From assembly GCF_001434335.1 (NCBI RefSeq), contig NZ_AZFM01000005.1:1-64000 (forward strand): a stretch of 64,000 bases of DNA. The letters are read 5' to 3'. This document shows, piece by piece, positions 24,791 to 33,620 of the stretch (position 1 is the first letter of the stretch; each line of letters opens with the position of its first letter). The position numbers were made by a program, and so were the translations under genes. The notes under the pieces are model-generated. The model worked only from the letters and a program-made list of their open reading frames with translations, was not told the origin of the DNA and made no database searches. The DNA comes from Lactobacillus kalixensis DSM 16043 (GTDB lineage Bacteria > Bacillota > Bacilli > Lactobacillales > Lactobacillaceae).

Positions 24791-25333
24791 TTATTTTTTA
24801 GCCTTAGTTGTAGACTTTTTAGTAGTTTTACTTATCTTTGTTTCTGCCTTCTCAGCAGTCTTAGCTTCTGGCTTTTCATATTCGCGAATCACTTGCAATT
24901 TTTCGACCATAGCATCGACTAACTTAGCTGCAACTGCATCTGGATCCTCTTCGATTTCTTCTTCAGTAGCAAGCTGATCAATACGGAACTTTGAAACATT
25001 CACATAGTCTGAGATGGTTTCAAAATAAACGTAAAGTGGATTTTCGCCTTCTTCATCAAAGAAATTGGAAACCTTCTTATAATTATTATAAGGCAAGTTG
25101 ATAATATTAGTTTCCAAGGCAAAAGTAACAGGGCGTTGACCATCAATTGCTAGTTGAGTTTGTACTAATGAATCGTGCTTAAATGCAGCTACGACTTCCT
25201 TAACCATCTTGTCAGCAATCTTCTTAAGTTTAGCCTTAGATCTACTTACTTCCGCATATTTGACTGTTTCTAAGTCTTGAATGTAATCTTGATTTTCAAT
25301 TTTTTCTGTTAAATCTTTTAGTGTAATTTTCAA
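24791..25333 (-). CDS. Conserved hypothetical protein, 180 aa
   Basis: I do not recognise this protein. It is soluble, mostly helical, acidic in the middle (EEEIEEDPDAV) and ends in a lysine-, alanine- and threonine-rich tail from about residue 155 (KISKTTKKSTTKAKK), a disordered basic tail of a type that can touch nucleic acid. No signal peptide or membrane segment is visible. The ATG at 25333 has no strong ribosome site that I can see. It stands alone, with a terminator downstream and the C39-like gene divergent upstream. Confidence 0.6.
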   Translation of the reverse strand: MKITLKDLTEKIENQDYIQDLETVKYAEVSRSKAKLKKIADKMVKEVVAAFKHDSLVQTQLAIDGQRPVTFALETNIINLPYNNYKKVSNFFDEEGENPLYVYFETISDYVNVSKFRIDQLATEEEIEEDPDAVAAKLVDAMVEKLQVIREYEKPEAKTAEKAETKISKTTKKSTTKAKK

Positions 25334-25411
25334 AACAAATTTTCCTTCGCTTTAAAATTCTTTATCTGTTATTACTACAATAACCAAAAAATTCATTAAT
25401 TACAATTATTA

Positions 25412-26176
25412 ATGGAGGAGTTTTTCTGGTTTATTTGGGGCAAGCATGTTTTAATACTGTATATGAACACTGAATCAAGAATGCAATTAAGAAAAAATAA
25501 AAGATCAATGCGCTGGCGACTTATTGGGATTGCAGCATTAGCTCTTGTCCTATTAGCTGTCGTATTTTGGCGCTTTTTCCCAAAGCCAATTAAAGAAGAA
25601 CAACAACTTAACGTCCCAATCATGAACCAAATGCCGGATTTACCAAACGGATGCGAGGTAACGTCTCTAGCCATGCTTTTAAATTATTACGGCATAAAAG
25701 TAACTAAAGATGAACTAGCAAGCAATATTGCCCACGTGTCTTCTTACAGTGAAGATGGTCAATACCGCGGCAATCCTCACCAAGGTTTTGTTGGGTATAT
25801 GGGACAAGCTAATGCGGGCTGGTGCGTTTATAACGAGCCGCTCTACAATGTTGCAAGGAAATATACTAACCGCATCCAAAATGCGACAGGCGATGATTTT
25901 GACCAGATTATCAATCTGGTCTCTGATGGGCATCCCGTCATGATTATTACAACGTTGAAGTTCAACCGCGTAAACGACATGCAGACGTGGAATACTAAGC
26001 AAGGTAAAGTTAACGTGACCCCATCGTCGCATGCTTGTGTGATTACGGGCTATAATGAAAAAAAGAAGATTGTCTATGTGAACGACTCATATGGTTATAA
26101 GAATCGCGCTGTTTCGTGGAGTGGAATTGAAGCAAGTTATAACCAACAAGGTAAGCAGGCGTTATATGTGGAGTAA
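25412..26176 (+). CDS. Membrane-anchored C39-like cysteine peptidase (YvpB-like)
   Basis: An N-terminal membrane anchor (WRLIGIAALALVLLAVVFW, residues about 35-53) precedes a papain-like C39 domain. The likely catalytic residues are the Cys in LPNGCEVTSLAMLLNYYG, the His in SSHACVITGY and the Asp in YVNDSYG. Stand-alone C39-like proteins of this type are common in Gram-positives and their substrates are unknown; no bacteriocin or ABC transporter gene is adjacent. The start is uncertain: the ATG at 25412 has no clear ribosome site, and in-frame ATGs at 25463 and 25481 would still leave the anchor intact. Confidence 0.78.
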   Translation: MEEFFWFIWGKHVLILYMNTESRMQLRKNKRSMRWRLIGIAALALVLLAVVFWRFFPKPIKEEQQLNVPIMNQMPDLPNGCEVTSLAMLLNYYGIKVTKDELASNIAHVSSYSEDGQYRGNPHQGFVGYMGQANAGWCVYNEPLYNVARKYTNRIQNATGDDFDQIINLVSDGHPVMIITTLKFNRVNDMQTWNTKQGKVNVTPSSHACVITGYNEKKKIVYVNDSYGYKNRAVSWSGIEASYNQQGKQALYVE

Positions 26177-26177
26177 G

Positions 26178-26350
26178 TAAAAAGCGAATCCTTTCGGATT
26201 CGCTTTTATTATTCAAGGCACGCCTAAACGTGAGGACACTTCCTGTTCACATCAGGGTTATCCAGCATCGGCACTTCCCGTGCTTGCTATTAAAAGCAGA
26301 TGCCCTCTATCTCAAAATATACGCATCTCGCGCTCTTTCTCGACTCGTCA
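26178..26350 (-). ncRNA. Candidate structured small RNA (about 170 nt), unknown family
   Basis: The interval between two genes has its own strong promoter (26356-26385) and its own terminator on the minus strand. In between are several short hairpins: TGCT/AGCA and GCAC/GTGC with a GGGAA loop, enclosed by GCATC/GATGC, and a later GTGA/TCAC enclosing ACA-GGAAG-TGT. Two loops thus display GGAA. It is richer in GC than its surroundings and has no reading frame of note. It does not match 4.5S, 6S, tmRNA or RNase P motifs that I know. It is not a leader, since the next downstream gene is on the other strand. Confidence 0.5.
26181..26206. terminator. Bidirectional terminator shared by the C39-like gene and the minus-strand RNA
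   Basis: A perfect 11-pair stem (AAAGCGAATCC and GGATTCGCTTT) with a four-base loop and T-rich sequence on both outer sides. It sits five bases past the C39-like stop and forms the 3' end of the candidate RNA from the other side. Confidence 0.9.
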
Positions 26351-26355
26351 GCCCT

Positions 26356-26385
26356 ATTATACTCTTTTTTGTTTTTGTCTGTAAA
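26356..26385 (-). promoter_or_regulatory. Sigma-70-type promoter inside the end of the thrE-like gene
   Basis: On the minus strand TTTACA (26385-26380) and a perfect TATAAT (26361-26356) are separated by 18 bases. The -10 overlaps the stop codon of the upstream transporter gene. It would start RNA near 26350. Confidence 0.6.
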
Positions 26386-26827
26386 ACTTTTTAATCCGGT
26401 AGAACATTTCCACAAACATTGTCGAAAGTAATATCCCCAATGCAATTGAACATGTTACAATTGCCACTCTTAAAAAGGCAGTTTCCGCATCAAAAGTATT
26501 CCCATTAACTAATGCCCGGACAGCTTGATAAGCTGGCACACCTGGGACAAGCGGCACTAAAGCAGGAATATTAAAAACAGTAACCGGACACTTTTTTCTT
26601 CTAGAAAAAACCAAGCTCAAGATCCCAATCACAAAGGCACCCATCAAATTTGACAGCATCCGTCCCATTCCAGCTCTTGCCGCAAACCAGTACACCATCC
26701 AACCAATTACGCCGTTAATTCCAGCTAAGTTCAAAGCACGGTGTGGTACGTTAATGGTCAAAGCAAAACCAATCGAGGCAATATATGAGAAGACAATATT
26801 AATAATTATTTCTAACCAAAAAGGCAT
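26357..26827 (-). CDS. Threonine/serine exporter, C-terminal subunit (ThrE_2-like)
   Basis: This 156-residue membrane protein with four or five helices contains LTINVPHRALNLAGINGVIGW and the VPLVPGVPAYQAVRAL motif of the ThrE_2 (DUF3815) domain. In Corynebacterium ThrE this domain is fused to the ThrE_1 domain; here the two are separate adjacent genes two bases apart. Together they should export threonine or serine, or small dipeptide products, using the proton gradient. The last codons overlap the promoter of the downstream small RNA. Confidence 0.85.
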   Translation of the reverse strand: MPFWLEIIINIVFSYIASIGFALTINVPHRALNLAGINGVIGWMVYWFAARAGMGRMLSNLMGAFVIGILSLVFSRRKKCPVTVFNIPALVPLVPGVPAYQAVRALVNGNTFDAETAFLRVAIVTCSIALGILLSTMFVEMFYRIKKFYRQKQKRV

Positions 26828-26829
26828 CG

Positions 26830-27603
26830 CTATGCTCCTAAAAACTTGATAATAATTGCAACCCCGCCGCCTAAGGCTAAAGCAGTTAAAGCAGCTTCAC
26901 AAAAACGAACCACTCCTGACAATAAATCGCCCATGAACAAGTCACGCAAGGCGTTGGTCAAAGCTAACCCGGGCACCAAAGTCATCAAGGCTCCAATTAA
27001 GATATTATCAACAATCATATTTGGAAAAATCATGGTAATTCCGACTGCAACTAATCCCATCACCATTGCTGCCACTAATTCAGACAAGAATCTAACTTTA
27101 GTGGAACGCTTGAAATAAACATAGGCTAAATAGCCAATTGCCCCAACAAATGCAGCAGCCGGAAAGTCAACCCAATCATAGTCATCCATAAACAAAACCA
27201 TCAAAGTTGCACTCAAAGCCGCAGCTCCTATAACTTGCATCCAAAGTGGAAAAGATGGTGTATCTGTAGCTACATCAATGATCTTTTTTCTAAGTTGATT
27301 TAATGTGATTTTTTTAACCGCAAACTGTCGTGACAAATCATTAACACGGTCAACCAGTTCCAAGTTAATGTTGCGATCACGGATCTGCTTCATCTGAGAA
27401 AGATCGCCGCCATCTAAGCTCATAAATACACAAGTAGGTGTAGCAAAGACGCGTGGATCCTTTATTCCAGCATTCTGAGCAATTCGCATCATCGTATCTT
27501 CAACTCGATACATTTCGCTACCGCCCTCAATCATTAGGCGTCCTGCTGTTAGACAAATATCCAATACCTCTTGGTAAAAAGCAGTATCTTTCTTTTCAAC
27601 CAT
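26830..27603 (-). CDS. Threonine/serine exporter, N-terminal subunit (ThrE_1/DUF1212-like)
   Basis: A 257-residue protein. A soluble N-terminal part of about 120 residues (LMIEGGSEMYRVEDTMMRIA, VFATPTCVFMSL) is followed by five membrane helices with the LVPGLALTNALRDLFMGDLLSG motif typical of DUF1212/ThrE_1. It pairs with the next gene, which supplies the ThrE_2 half. The cytoplasmic N-terminal part of this family resembles a hydrolase-like fold of unknown activity. The gene lies 18 bases downstream of the ABC-F gene and may be cotranscribed with it. Confidence 0.86.
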   Translation of the reverse strand: MVEKKDTAFYQEVLDICLTAGRLMIEGGSEMYRVEDTMMRIAQNAGIKDPRVFATPTCVFMSLDGGDLSQMKQIRDRNINLELVDRVNDLSRQFAVKKITLNQLRKKIIDVATDTPSFPLWMQVIGAAALSATLMVLFMDDYDWVDFPAAAFVGAIGYLAYVYFKRSTKVRFLSELVAAMVMGLVAVGITMIFPNMIVDNILIGALMTLVPGLALTNALRDLFMGDLLSGVVRFCEAALTALALGGGVAIIIKFLGA

Positions 27604-27620
27604 TATTTTTTCTCCAAGAA

Positions 27621-29162
27621 TTAATTTAATTTTTCCAAATCAATGGTCTTATCAACCCAATCCCCGCGGAAGAAGTCGCGCTCGTGGGAAACAATAATTA
27701 CTCCACCTGGGAAATTAATAATTGCCTTCTTCAAAGCATCCTTAGTGTCGTTGTCCAAGTGGTTAGTTGGTTCATCTAAAAATAGTAAATTAGCCGGTTC
27801 AAATTGCATCTTAGCAAGCTTAACCTTTTCTTGTTCACCACCAGAAAGTTCTTTTAACGGACTCATTGCTTGCTGTGCAGTTAAACCCATTTTAGCCAAT
27901 GCTTGACGAAGTTCTTTTTGCTTCTTGCGTTCAAACTCTTCTTGCAAGTACTGAAGCGGCGTCATATTACCGTTAGGCCAAGTTAAATCTTGTTTGAAGT
28001 AAGCTAATTTAGCTGTAACAGACAATTCAAAAGAGCCATAAATCGGATCGAGCTTGCCAAGTAAGGTTTTAAGCAAGGTCGTCTTACCAATTCCGTTAAA
28101 ACCGGTAATCGCCACCTTTTCATCAGCACCAACAGAGAAGTTGAAAGCTGACTTTACCAAAGCTTGATCGTAACCAATCACCAAGTCTTGCGTTTGTAAA
28201 AGTAAGTTAGAAGCAGTTGCCACATATGGGAAGTCGAATCTTGCCTTACGGTTATTCTTAGGCGGATTCAAGACGTCCATTCTTGCCAGTTGCTTTTCAC
28301 GAGATTTAGCACTTTTAGCACGCGTACCTGCCTTATTCTTCCGGATATATGCCTCGGTCTTGGCAATCTTACGTTGTTGGTTAGCATATGCTTTCAAATA
28401 AGTTTCGCGGTTAGCTTCTTTCTGACGGATAGCTTGCTTCAAAGTACCAGTGTAGCGAGTAATTGTACCGAAGTCGATATCAATAATGCAATTAGTAATT
28501 CGACCCAAAAAGTCGTAGTCGTGACTAACAACAATAAAGGCACCTTCGAAATCATTCAAATAATCAACTAACCAATCAATATGAGACACATCAAGGTAGT
28601 TGGTAGGTTCGTCAAGCACCAAGACATCAGGATCTTGCAATAGTAGCTTGGCCAAAATAATCTTAGAACGCTGACCACCAGATAATTTTGAAACATCGTG
28701 GTCGTAACCTAGTTCCGCTAATCCCAAGCCAGAAGCAACTCGCTCAATTTCAGTATCAATGTCATAGAAATTGTTCTCTTCCAAAAAAGTTTGAATCTTC
28801 CCCGCTTTTTCCAGCAGTGCATCATCGCTATTTTCAGCGTACTCAGTATACAAGTCATTCAGCTGCTTTTCTTTAGCAAATAACTCATCAAACGCCGTCT
28901 TCAAAAAGCCTTTGATTGTGACCCCAGGAGTTAATTTCGCATACTGGTCCAAGTAGCCGACATCAATTTTGTTTTGCCATTTAACGGACCCATTATCCGG
29001 TATAATTTCACCAGTCAAAATCTTGATTAAAGTGGATTTTCCCACCCCATTTTGTCCAGTTACCCCCATGTGGTCTTCTTTATTTAAAACAAAATTACCA
29101 TCTCCATATAATGTCTTATCAATAAAACTTTGACTTAAGTCTTTTACTTCAAGTAGACTCAA
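27621..29162 (-). CDS. ABC-F family ATPase (translation factor type)
   Basis: The 513-residue protein has two ABC domains and no membrane segments. Walker A motifs are GQNGVGKSTLIKIL and GFNGIGKTTLLKTL; signatures are LSGGQRSKI and LSGGEQEKV; Walker B ends are LDEPTNYLD and LDEPTNHLD. Between them is a charged linker with RKNKAGTRAKSAKSREKQL. ABC-F proteins bind the ribosomal E site and rescue stalled or drug-blocked ribosomes. There is no long C-terminal extension, so this resembles the YbiT/EttA-like housekeeping types more than antibiotic resistance members. It is followed by the thrE-like pair. Confidence 0.92.
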   Translation of the reverse strand: MSLLEVKDLSQSFIDKTLYGDGNFVLNKEDHMGVTGQNGVGKSTLIKILTGEIIPDNGSVKWQNKIDVGYLDQYAKLTPGVTIKGFLKTAFDELFAKEKQLNDLYTEYAENSDDALLEKAGKIQTFLEENNFYDIDTEIERVASGLGLAELGYDHDVSKLSGGQRSKIILAKLLLQDPDVLVLDEPTNYLDVSHIDWLVDYLNDFEGAFIVVSHDYDFLGRITNCIIDIDFGTITRYTGTLKQAIRQKEANRETYLKAYANQQRKIAKTEAYIRKNKAGTRAKSAKSREKQLARMDVLNPPKNNRKARFDFPYVATASNLLLQTQDLVIGYDQALVKSAFNFSVGADEKVAITGFNGIGKTTLLKTLLGKLDPIYGSFELSVTAKLAYFKQDLTWPNGNMTPLQYLQEEFERKKQKELRQALAKMGLTAQQAMSPLKELSGGEQEKVKLAKMQFEPANLLFLDEPTNHLDNDTKDALKKAIINFPGGVIIVSHERDFFRGDWVDKTIDLEKLN

Positions 29163-29177
29163 TATTTCTCACATCCC

Positions 29178-29537
29178 TTAACTATGTTCTTTTTCATATT
29201 CTTGTAGTGCGTTCAAAATTTTAGGCCAATATCTTTTCGGCAAAATCAATTGCAACTTATTATTATAAATCGGAAAATCGCTGGCCTTCATCCCTGTGAT
29301 CTCAGCTAGATCTTGATCACTTAACTGATATTTAGCAACGATTCGTTTAATTTCAACACTGGCATGACCTCTAAAATAAGAGAGGATAAAAAATAAAATT
29401 GCTAAAATACCAGCGATTAAAACTGAAACAGGTAAACTAAGATGAAAATTTCCGTGACAAATGAATAAGACTGCAATAAAAGCGATTAGAGCTGAAATTG
29501 CCCCATAGATAACCGGAAAAAGACTAGATTTTTTCAT
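29178..29537 (-). CDS. Small membrane protein of unknown function, 119 aa
   Basis: Two membrane helices (residues about 7-27 and 34-52) are followed by a soluble tail of about 65 residues with YQLSDQDLAEITGMKASDFP, which looks like a small helical domain. I recognise no family. It lies 15 bases upstream of the ABC-F gene in the same direction, so it is probably the first gene of that unit. The ATG at 29537 follows a GGGAAGAAA ribosome site. Confidence 0.6.
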   Translation of the reverse strand: MKKSSLFPVIYGAISALIAFIAVLFICHGNFHLSLPVSVLIAGILAILFFILSYFRGHASVEIKRIVAKYQLSDQDLAEITGMKASDFPIYNNKLQLILPKRYWPKILNALQEYEKEHS

Positions 29538-29600
29538 TTTCTTCCCTCATAAAAATTCCAATACTATTAGAATACTAGCATGTTGAAAAAATTAAAACAA

Positions 29601-29632
29601 AAAGTAGTGAATCTGATATAATCCACTACTTT
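29601..29632 (-). terminator. Terminator of the menA-ndh unit
   Basis: AAAGTAGTG and CACTACTTT arms with a 14-base loop; T-runs follow on the minus strand. It lies 24 bases past the ndh stop. Confidence 0.7.
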
Positions 29633-29655
29633 TTCATCATTTATCGTCATTAATA

Positions 29656-30879
29656 TTAGTGCCAGAAGTCAAATTCACCTTGGGCAATAACTTCTTTAAT
29701 ACCGCCAGTTTCCATTAATGATCTATCGGCAATAAGTTTCTTAAGTACACTTGCCATGTAACCCTTATAACCGTGTCCCAATGCAACTGCGGCAGCTTTA
29801 CTATGTTCAGAAATTTTTACACAAACTCCTAAATCATGGTAAGCGTATTTGTTTGGACGTGTCTGACCGTTAATTCTTGCCTTAATATCATCAGCAGCGT
29901 AATTAGCCATTGAAAGAGCAAGTTGGGCAGTGTTAGGATATGGCCACTTCTTACCTGGTTGGAGGACGTTTGAAACATCTCCTAATGAATAGACATTTTC
30001 AAAACCTGGAACAGTCAAATGATCGTCAACCAAAATTCGGTTTCGACGTTGCTTGAAGCCTGAAGTTTGAATTACTGGACTACCAATAAAGCCCATCATC
30101 CATACCATAGTTCCTGCCCTAAGTTCACGTGGCTTTTCATCTTCTGGATCAGATGCCAAATTATATTTAACTCCATCTTCAGTCAATTCTTTAATATAAG
30201 ATGGATAAATAATATTCAGATCTTGTTTCTTCATTGCATCAATTGCATAATCATAAATTTTTCCATCAAACATTGGAAGCAAACGATGAGAAGCGTCAAA
30301 AGAGGTGATTCTAATATCTTCAGGTTGAACGCCAGCAATCTTAGCATATCTAGGAGCAGCATCTCTAAAGGCACCGGCTAATTCACAAGCTTTAAAACCT
30401 GCCCCACAGATAACAATTTGAAGGTGCTTTTTATCTTTATCCTTACGATATTCCTTCATCTCATTTAAAACATGGTCACGAATTTCAATGGCAGTCTTTG
30501 GATTGTACATTGGCATGCCATATTGTTCAACACCGGGAATCCCCATACTGGTGAAGGTGAATCCTAATCCCAAAACCAAGTAGTCATAATGAAGTTCTGG
30601 GTGATTCTTTAATTCAACAGTTTTTTCTTCGGGATTAATCTTAACAACTTCATCTTGAATAAAAGTAGTCATTGATTTCTTAATGACATCATTAATTTCA
30701 TAAGAAATTTGAGTATAACTATTCTCTCCAGTTGCAACTTCTGGAAGACGGGTTGTTTCGTAGTGATATGAATTGCGATCAACTAAAGTAATTTCTACTT
30801 CATTTTTCATCTTCTTTTGTAATTTAACAACAGTTTTAATTCCGGCATAGCCTGCGCCTAGAACAACAATCTTCTTCAT
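29656..30879 (-). CDS. ndh: Type II NADH dehydrogenase (NDH-2)
   Basis: The 407-residue flavoprotein has an N-terminal FAD motif (IVVLGAGYAGIKTVVKL), a second dinucleotide motif (IVICGAGFKACELAGAF) and the late FAD motif NVYSLGDVSNV. It oxidises NADH and passes electrons to a quinone at the inner membrane face without pumping protons. Its partner gene menA and the nearby menG and cyd genes indicate that it feeds a menaquinol-cytochrome bd chain. The start has an AGGGG ribosome site. The length is normal for NDH-2. Confidence 0.93.
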   Translation of the reverse strand: MKKIVVLGAGYAGIKTVVKLQKKMKNEVEITLVDRNSYHYETTRLPEVATGENSYTQISYEINDVIKKSMTTFIQDEVVKINPEEKTVELKNHPELHYDYLVLGLGFTFTSMGIPGVEQYGMPMYNPKTAIEIRDHVLNEMKEYRKDKDKKHLQIVICGAGFKACELAGAFRDAAPRYAKIAGVQPEDIRITSFDASHRLLPMFDGKIYDYAIDAMKKQDLNIIYPSYIKELTEDGVKYNLASDPEDEKPRELRAGTMVWMMGFIGSPVIQTSGFKQRRNRILVDDHLTVPGFENVYSLGDVSNVLQPGKKWPYPNTAQLALSMANYAADDIKARINGQTRPNKYAYHDLGVCVKISEHSKAAAVALGHGYKGYMASVLKKLIADRSLMETGGIKEVIAQGEFDFWH

Positions 30880-30897
30880 AATAGTTTTCCCCTCGTA

Positions 30898-31800
30898 TTA
30901 TTTTAAAAATAGAATTCCGATAAAATATGCTACTAACTGACTGGCGGAACCAACCAGCAAAGTTTTTACAGCTGTAATAAATGTTTCTGTCTTAACTTGC
31001 TTATGAATCAACAGCTTGTTCTGCTTATAAACAAACGGAATTGCTAACAAGCTAAGCCAAATGCCACGGGGAGCAAGTCCCAAAAATGGCAAAAAATAAT
31101 AATAATAAGCCAGAATGTTTTTAGCAGTAAAAGCGATCAAGCCACCTTTAATACCAATAAAGTGAATAATTGTCTTACGATGATTCGACTCATCTTCTTC
31201 AGCATCACATAAATTATTTGCTAGCATCAAGTTAGAAATCCATAACTCATCTGACAGTGCCACTAAGAAAACGCTAAACAAAGTTGGAAAATTCCAAGTG
31301 AAGACTTGATAAGTATTGATATAGACACTAATCAGCGTAATCATAAAACCCATGGTGAAGCCTGAAAACAATTCACCTAATGGTAAATTTGAAATTGGGA
31401 CAGGTCCTGATGAATATAAATATCCAACTGCAAAGCAGAAGATTCCCATCCATAGAACAGCTAGCCCCGCTTTAACAACTAACCAAAGGCCAAGAATAGT
31501 AGAAATAACTGTAAAGACAATCATTAAAGTTAAAACTAATTTTGGCGAAATATTCTCTCTACCAATAATATTAGTCTTTTGTTGATACTCTTTATTATCA
31601 GCATGATAGTAATCGCTGTAATTATCCAACATATCAACAACCATATTAAATAAAAACATGGCAATAAAAAATACTACTGATAATTGCCAATTTAGCTGAT
31701 GAAAATAGTAATAGCTAAAACATAACCCTAGCAAAAACGGGATGACACTTGCAGTCTTAGCTTTTATTTCAACAAGCTCTAAAAAAACACTCAAAGACAA
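30898..31800 (-). CDS. menA: 1,4-dihydroxy-2-naphthoate prenyltransferase MenA, TTG start
   Basis: A 300-residue UbiA-family protein with eight or nine helices. The Asp-rich prenyl-diphosphate motif NMVVDMLDNYSDYYHAD is at about residues 52-68, and a second polar motif, ANNLCDAEEDESNHRKT, is at about 195-210. MenA joins a polyprenyl chain to 1,4-dihydroxy-2-naphthoate and releases CO2. The frame opens at a TTG (31800) with GGGAG nine bases upstream and no better ATG. Genes that make dihydroxynaphthoate are not in this window. Confidence 0.92.
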   Translation of the reverse strand: MSLSVFLELVEIKAKTASVIPFLLGLCFSYYYFHQLNWQLSVVFFIAMFLFNMVVDMLDNYSDYYHADNKEYQQKTNIIGRENISPKLVLTLMIVFTVISTILGLWLVVKAGLAVLWMGIFCFAVGYLYSSGPVPISNLPLGELFSGFTMGFMITLISVYINTYQVFTWNFPTLFSVFLVALSDELWISNLMLANNLCDAEEDESNHRKTIIHFIGIKGGLIAFTAKNILAYYYYFLPFLGLAPRGIWLSLLAIPFVYKQNKLLIHKQVKTETFITAVKTLLVGSASQLVAYFIGILFLK

Positions 31801-31927
31801 AGATGGCCACTCCCTTTCAAAGGAATCAAAACTGAATCTTTTATTATTTATTTTAATATTAGTAAAGGCTAAAATAAATAATAGTGTTAAGATACGTGCA
31901 TTTGTATAGAACTAGAAAGTATTACTT

Positions 31928-32908
31928 ATGAATAAGAAACAAGCTTGGGAACAATATCCTTTAATCAAGAATGAATTGAAGCAAGTAAATCAATGTATTG
32001 AACAAACCATTTCAACACCACATTTGGAGCTGCAAGAAGCACTAAGAGCAATGGCTAATAATGGTGGTAAGTATTTACGACCAAGTTTATTGATTTTAGC
32101 TGCTAAAATTGCAGGTCAGATTAATGAACAGGTAATTCATCTTGCCAGCTCAATCGAAATCTTACATATGGCTACTCTTATTCATGATGACATCATTGAT
32201 GATGCTGATGAACGCCGTGGCAAAGTTTCAATCCAAAGCCGCTTTGGCAAAGATACAGCCGTTTATGCCGGTGATTTATTATTCACTGACTTCTTTGATC
32301 TAATGTTAAACACTGACCTTGATCATGAATATATGGTTAAGAATGCACGCACAATGACTAAAATACTAAATGGTGAATTAAATCAAATGGCTGACCGCTT
32401 CAACGTAGAGCAAACCTTTGACAACTATTTAGAAAATATTAAAGGTAAAACTGCTGCCTTGTTCAAATTAGCCGCTGAAGAAGGTGCCTATTATGGCGGT
32501 GGCAATTCAAAAATGGTTGCTACCTTGGCTGCTTTCGGTGAGAACCTTGGTATTGCCTTCCAAATGATTGACGATATTTTAGATTACACTGGAGCACATA
32601 CTTTAAACAAACCTGTCCTTGAAGATGTTGCCACTGGTGTTTATTCCTTACCACTACTTCTTGCTCTAAACGTGCCAGATTTGAAGGAAAAACTGACGCC
32701 ACTCCTTAACAAGAAACTTGAAATGACCAAAGATGATCTTCTTCAGGTTCAAAAAATCATTTTAAATAGTTCTGCAATTAAGCAAAGTCACATAATTGCA
32801 AGAAAATATACACAAATGGCAATTGATCAACTTGATCTTCTCCCAAATAGTCCAGCACGTAAGATCCTTAAGCAATTGACTAGCCAATTGCTAGATCGAA
32901 CCAGATAA
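31928..32908 (+). CDS. Polyprenyl diphosphate synthase
   Basis: The 326-residue trans-prenyl synthase has GGKYLRPSLLILA, the first Asp-rich motif LIHDDIIDDADERRG, and the second motif FQMIDDILDYTG with DDxxD spacing. It condenses isopentenyl diphosphate units to make the menaquinone side chain for MenA. The residues before the first Asp-rich motif (EILHMATL) are small, consistent with long-chain products. No separate small subunit gene (HepS-like) is near, so it may act alone like IspB. It converges with menG, two bases apart. Confidence 0.92.
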   Translation: MNKKQAWEQYPLIKNELKQVNQCIEQTISTPHLELQEALRAMANNGGKYLRPSLLILAAKIAGQINEQVIHLASSIEILHMATLIHDDIIDDADERRGKVSIQSRFGKDTAVYAGDLLFTDFFDLMLNTDLDHEYMVKNARTMTKILNGELNQMADRFNVEQTFDNYLENIKGKTAALFKLAAEEGAYYGGGNSKMVATLAAFGENLGIAFQMIDDILDYTGAHTLNKPVLEDVATGVYSLPLLLALNVPDLKEKLTPLLNKKLEMTKDDLLQVQKIILNSSAIKQSHIIARKYTQMAIDQLDLLPNSPARKILKQLTSQLLDRTR

Positions 32909-32909
32909 A

Positions 32910-33620
32910 TTATTTTTTCTGACCAATATGGATTGCACCAACTCCCCATGTGAGTTTCGTTACTGATACATCCTTAAAACCTTTTTCTTCCATTAGTTCC
33001 TTAAGTTGAACTGCAGAGAAAAAGTTTTTTGACGTTTTGGACAAATATCGATAATCTGCAACTTTATTACGAGTTAATTTTGCAAAATAGGGAAAAAGCT
33101 TGAAATAAAGGTTCCAGCCCAACTTAATCACTGGATTAGTTGGCTGCGACATTTCCAAAACTGCAAAACATCCTCCCGGCTTTAGAACTCGATAAACTTC
33201 ACTCGTCACTTGTCTAGCATCTGGAACATTGCGTAATCCAAAACAAATCGTGACTAGATCAAAAGAGTCATCTCTAAAAGGCAAATCCATTGCATTACCT
33301 TTCACCCAATCAATTGATTCATCTAGCTTTTTTTCCTTGCTTTTTCGTTTAGCGATCTTAAGCATCGGCTCATTAAAATCAAGTCCGACAACTCGGTCTC
33401 CTTTTTTTAATAAATCAATCGTTGAATCACCGGTGCCGCAACATAAATCCAGGAAGTTATTTTGATTCTCTGGATTCAATGTGTCTAAAAAGAGCCGACG
33501 CCACTTTTTTTGTATACCCAAACTGATAATGTTATTCATCACATCGTATTTGGGAGCCACTCTACTAAAAATATTATGAACTTCTTCTTCTGAAACTCTG
33601 TTAGTTAAACTCATTTTCAC
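32910..33620 (-). CDS. menG: Demethylmenaquinone methyltransferase
   Basis: The 236-residue UbiE/MenG protein has the SAM-binding motif LDLCCGTGDSTIDLL, the family signature VAPKYDVMNNIISLGIQKKW near the start and LRNVPDARQVTSEVYRVLKPGG spread over a later stretch. It methylates demethylmenaquinone to menaquinone. The start is GTG at 33620, directly after the stop of cydC, with AAGG seven bases upstream; an ATG two codons later is possible. The position at the end of the cyd operon ties quinone maturation to the oxidase. Confidence 0.93.
   Translation of the reverse strand: MKMSLTNRVSEEEVHNIFSRVAPKYDVMNNIISLGIQKKWRRLFLDTLNPENQNNFLDLCCGTGDSTIDLLKKGDRVVGLDFNEPMLKIAKRKSKEKKLDESIDWVKGNAMDLPFRDDSFDLVTICFGLRNVPDARQVTSEVYRVLKPGGCFAVLEMSQPTNPVIKLGWNLYFKLFPYFAKLTRNKVADYRYLSKTSKNFFSAVQLKELMEEKGFKDVSVTKLTWGVGAIHIGQKK

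Noticed and set aside
26178-26350. Possible SRP RNA, 6S RNA or riboswitch
   Set aside because: The SRP apical motif is absent, the ends do not form a long 6S-like stem, and the downstream gene is on the opposite strand, so a leader role is excluded.
26330-26356. CUGACGA string near the start of the candidate RNA, resembling the hammerhead ribozyme core CUGANGA
   Set aside because: The required stem II followed by GAAA with correct pairing is not present, and no cleavage-site stem can be formed.
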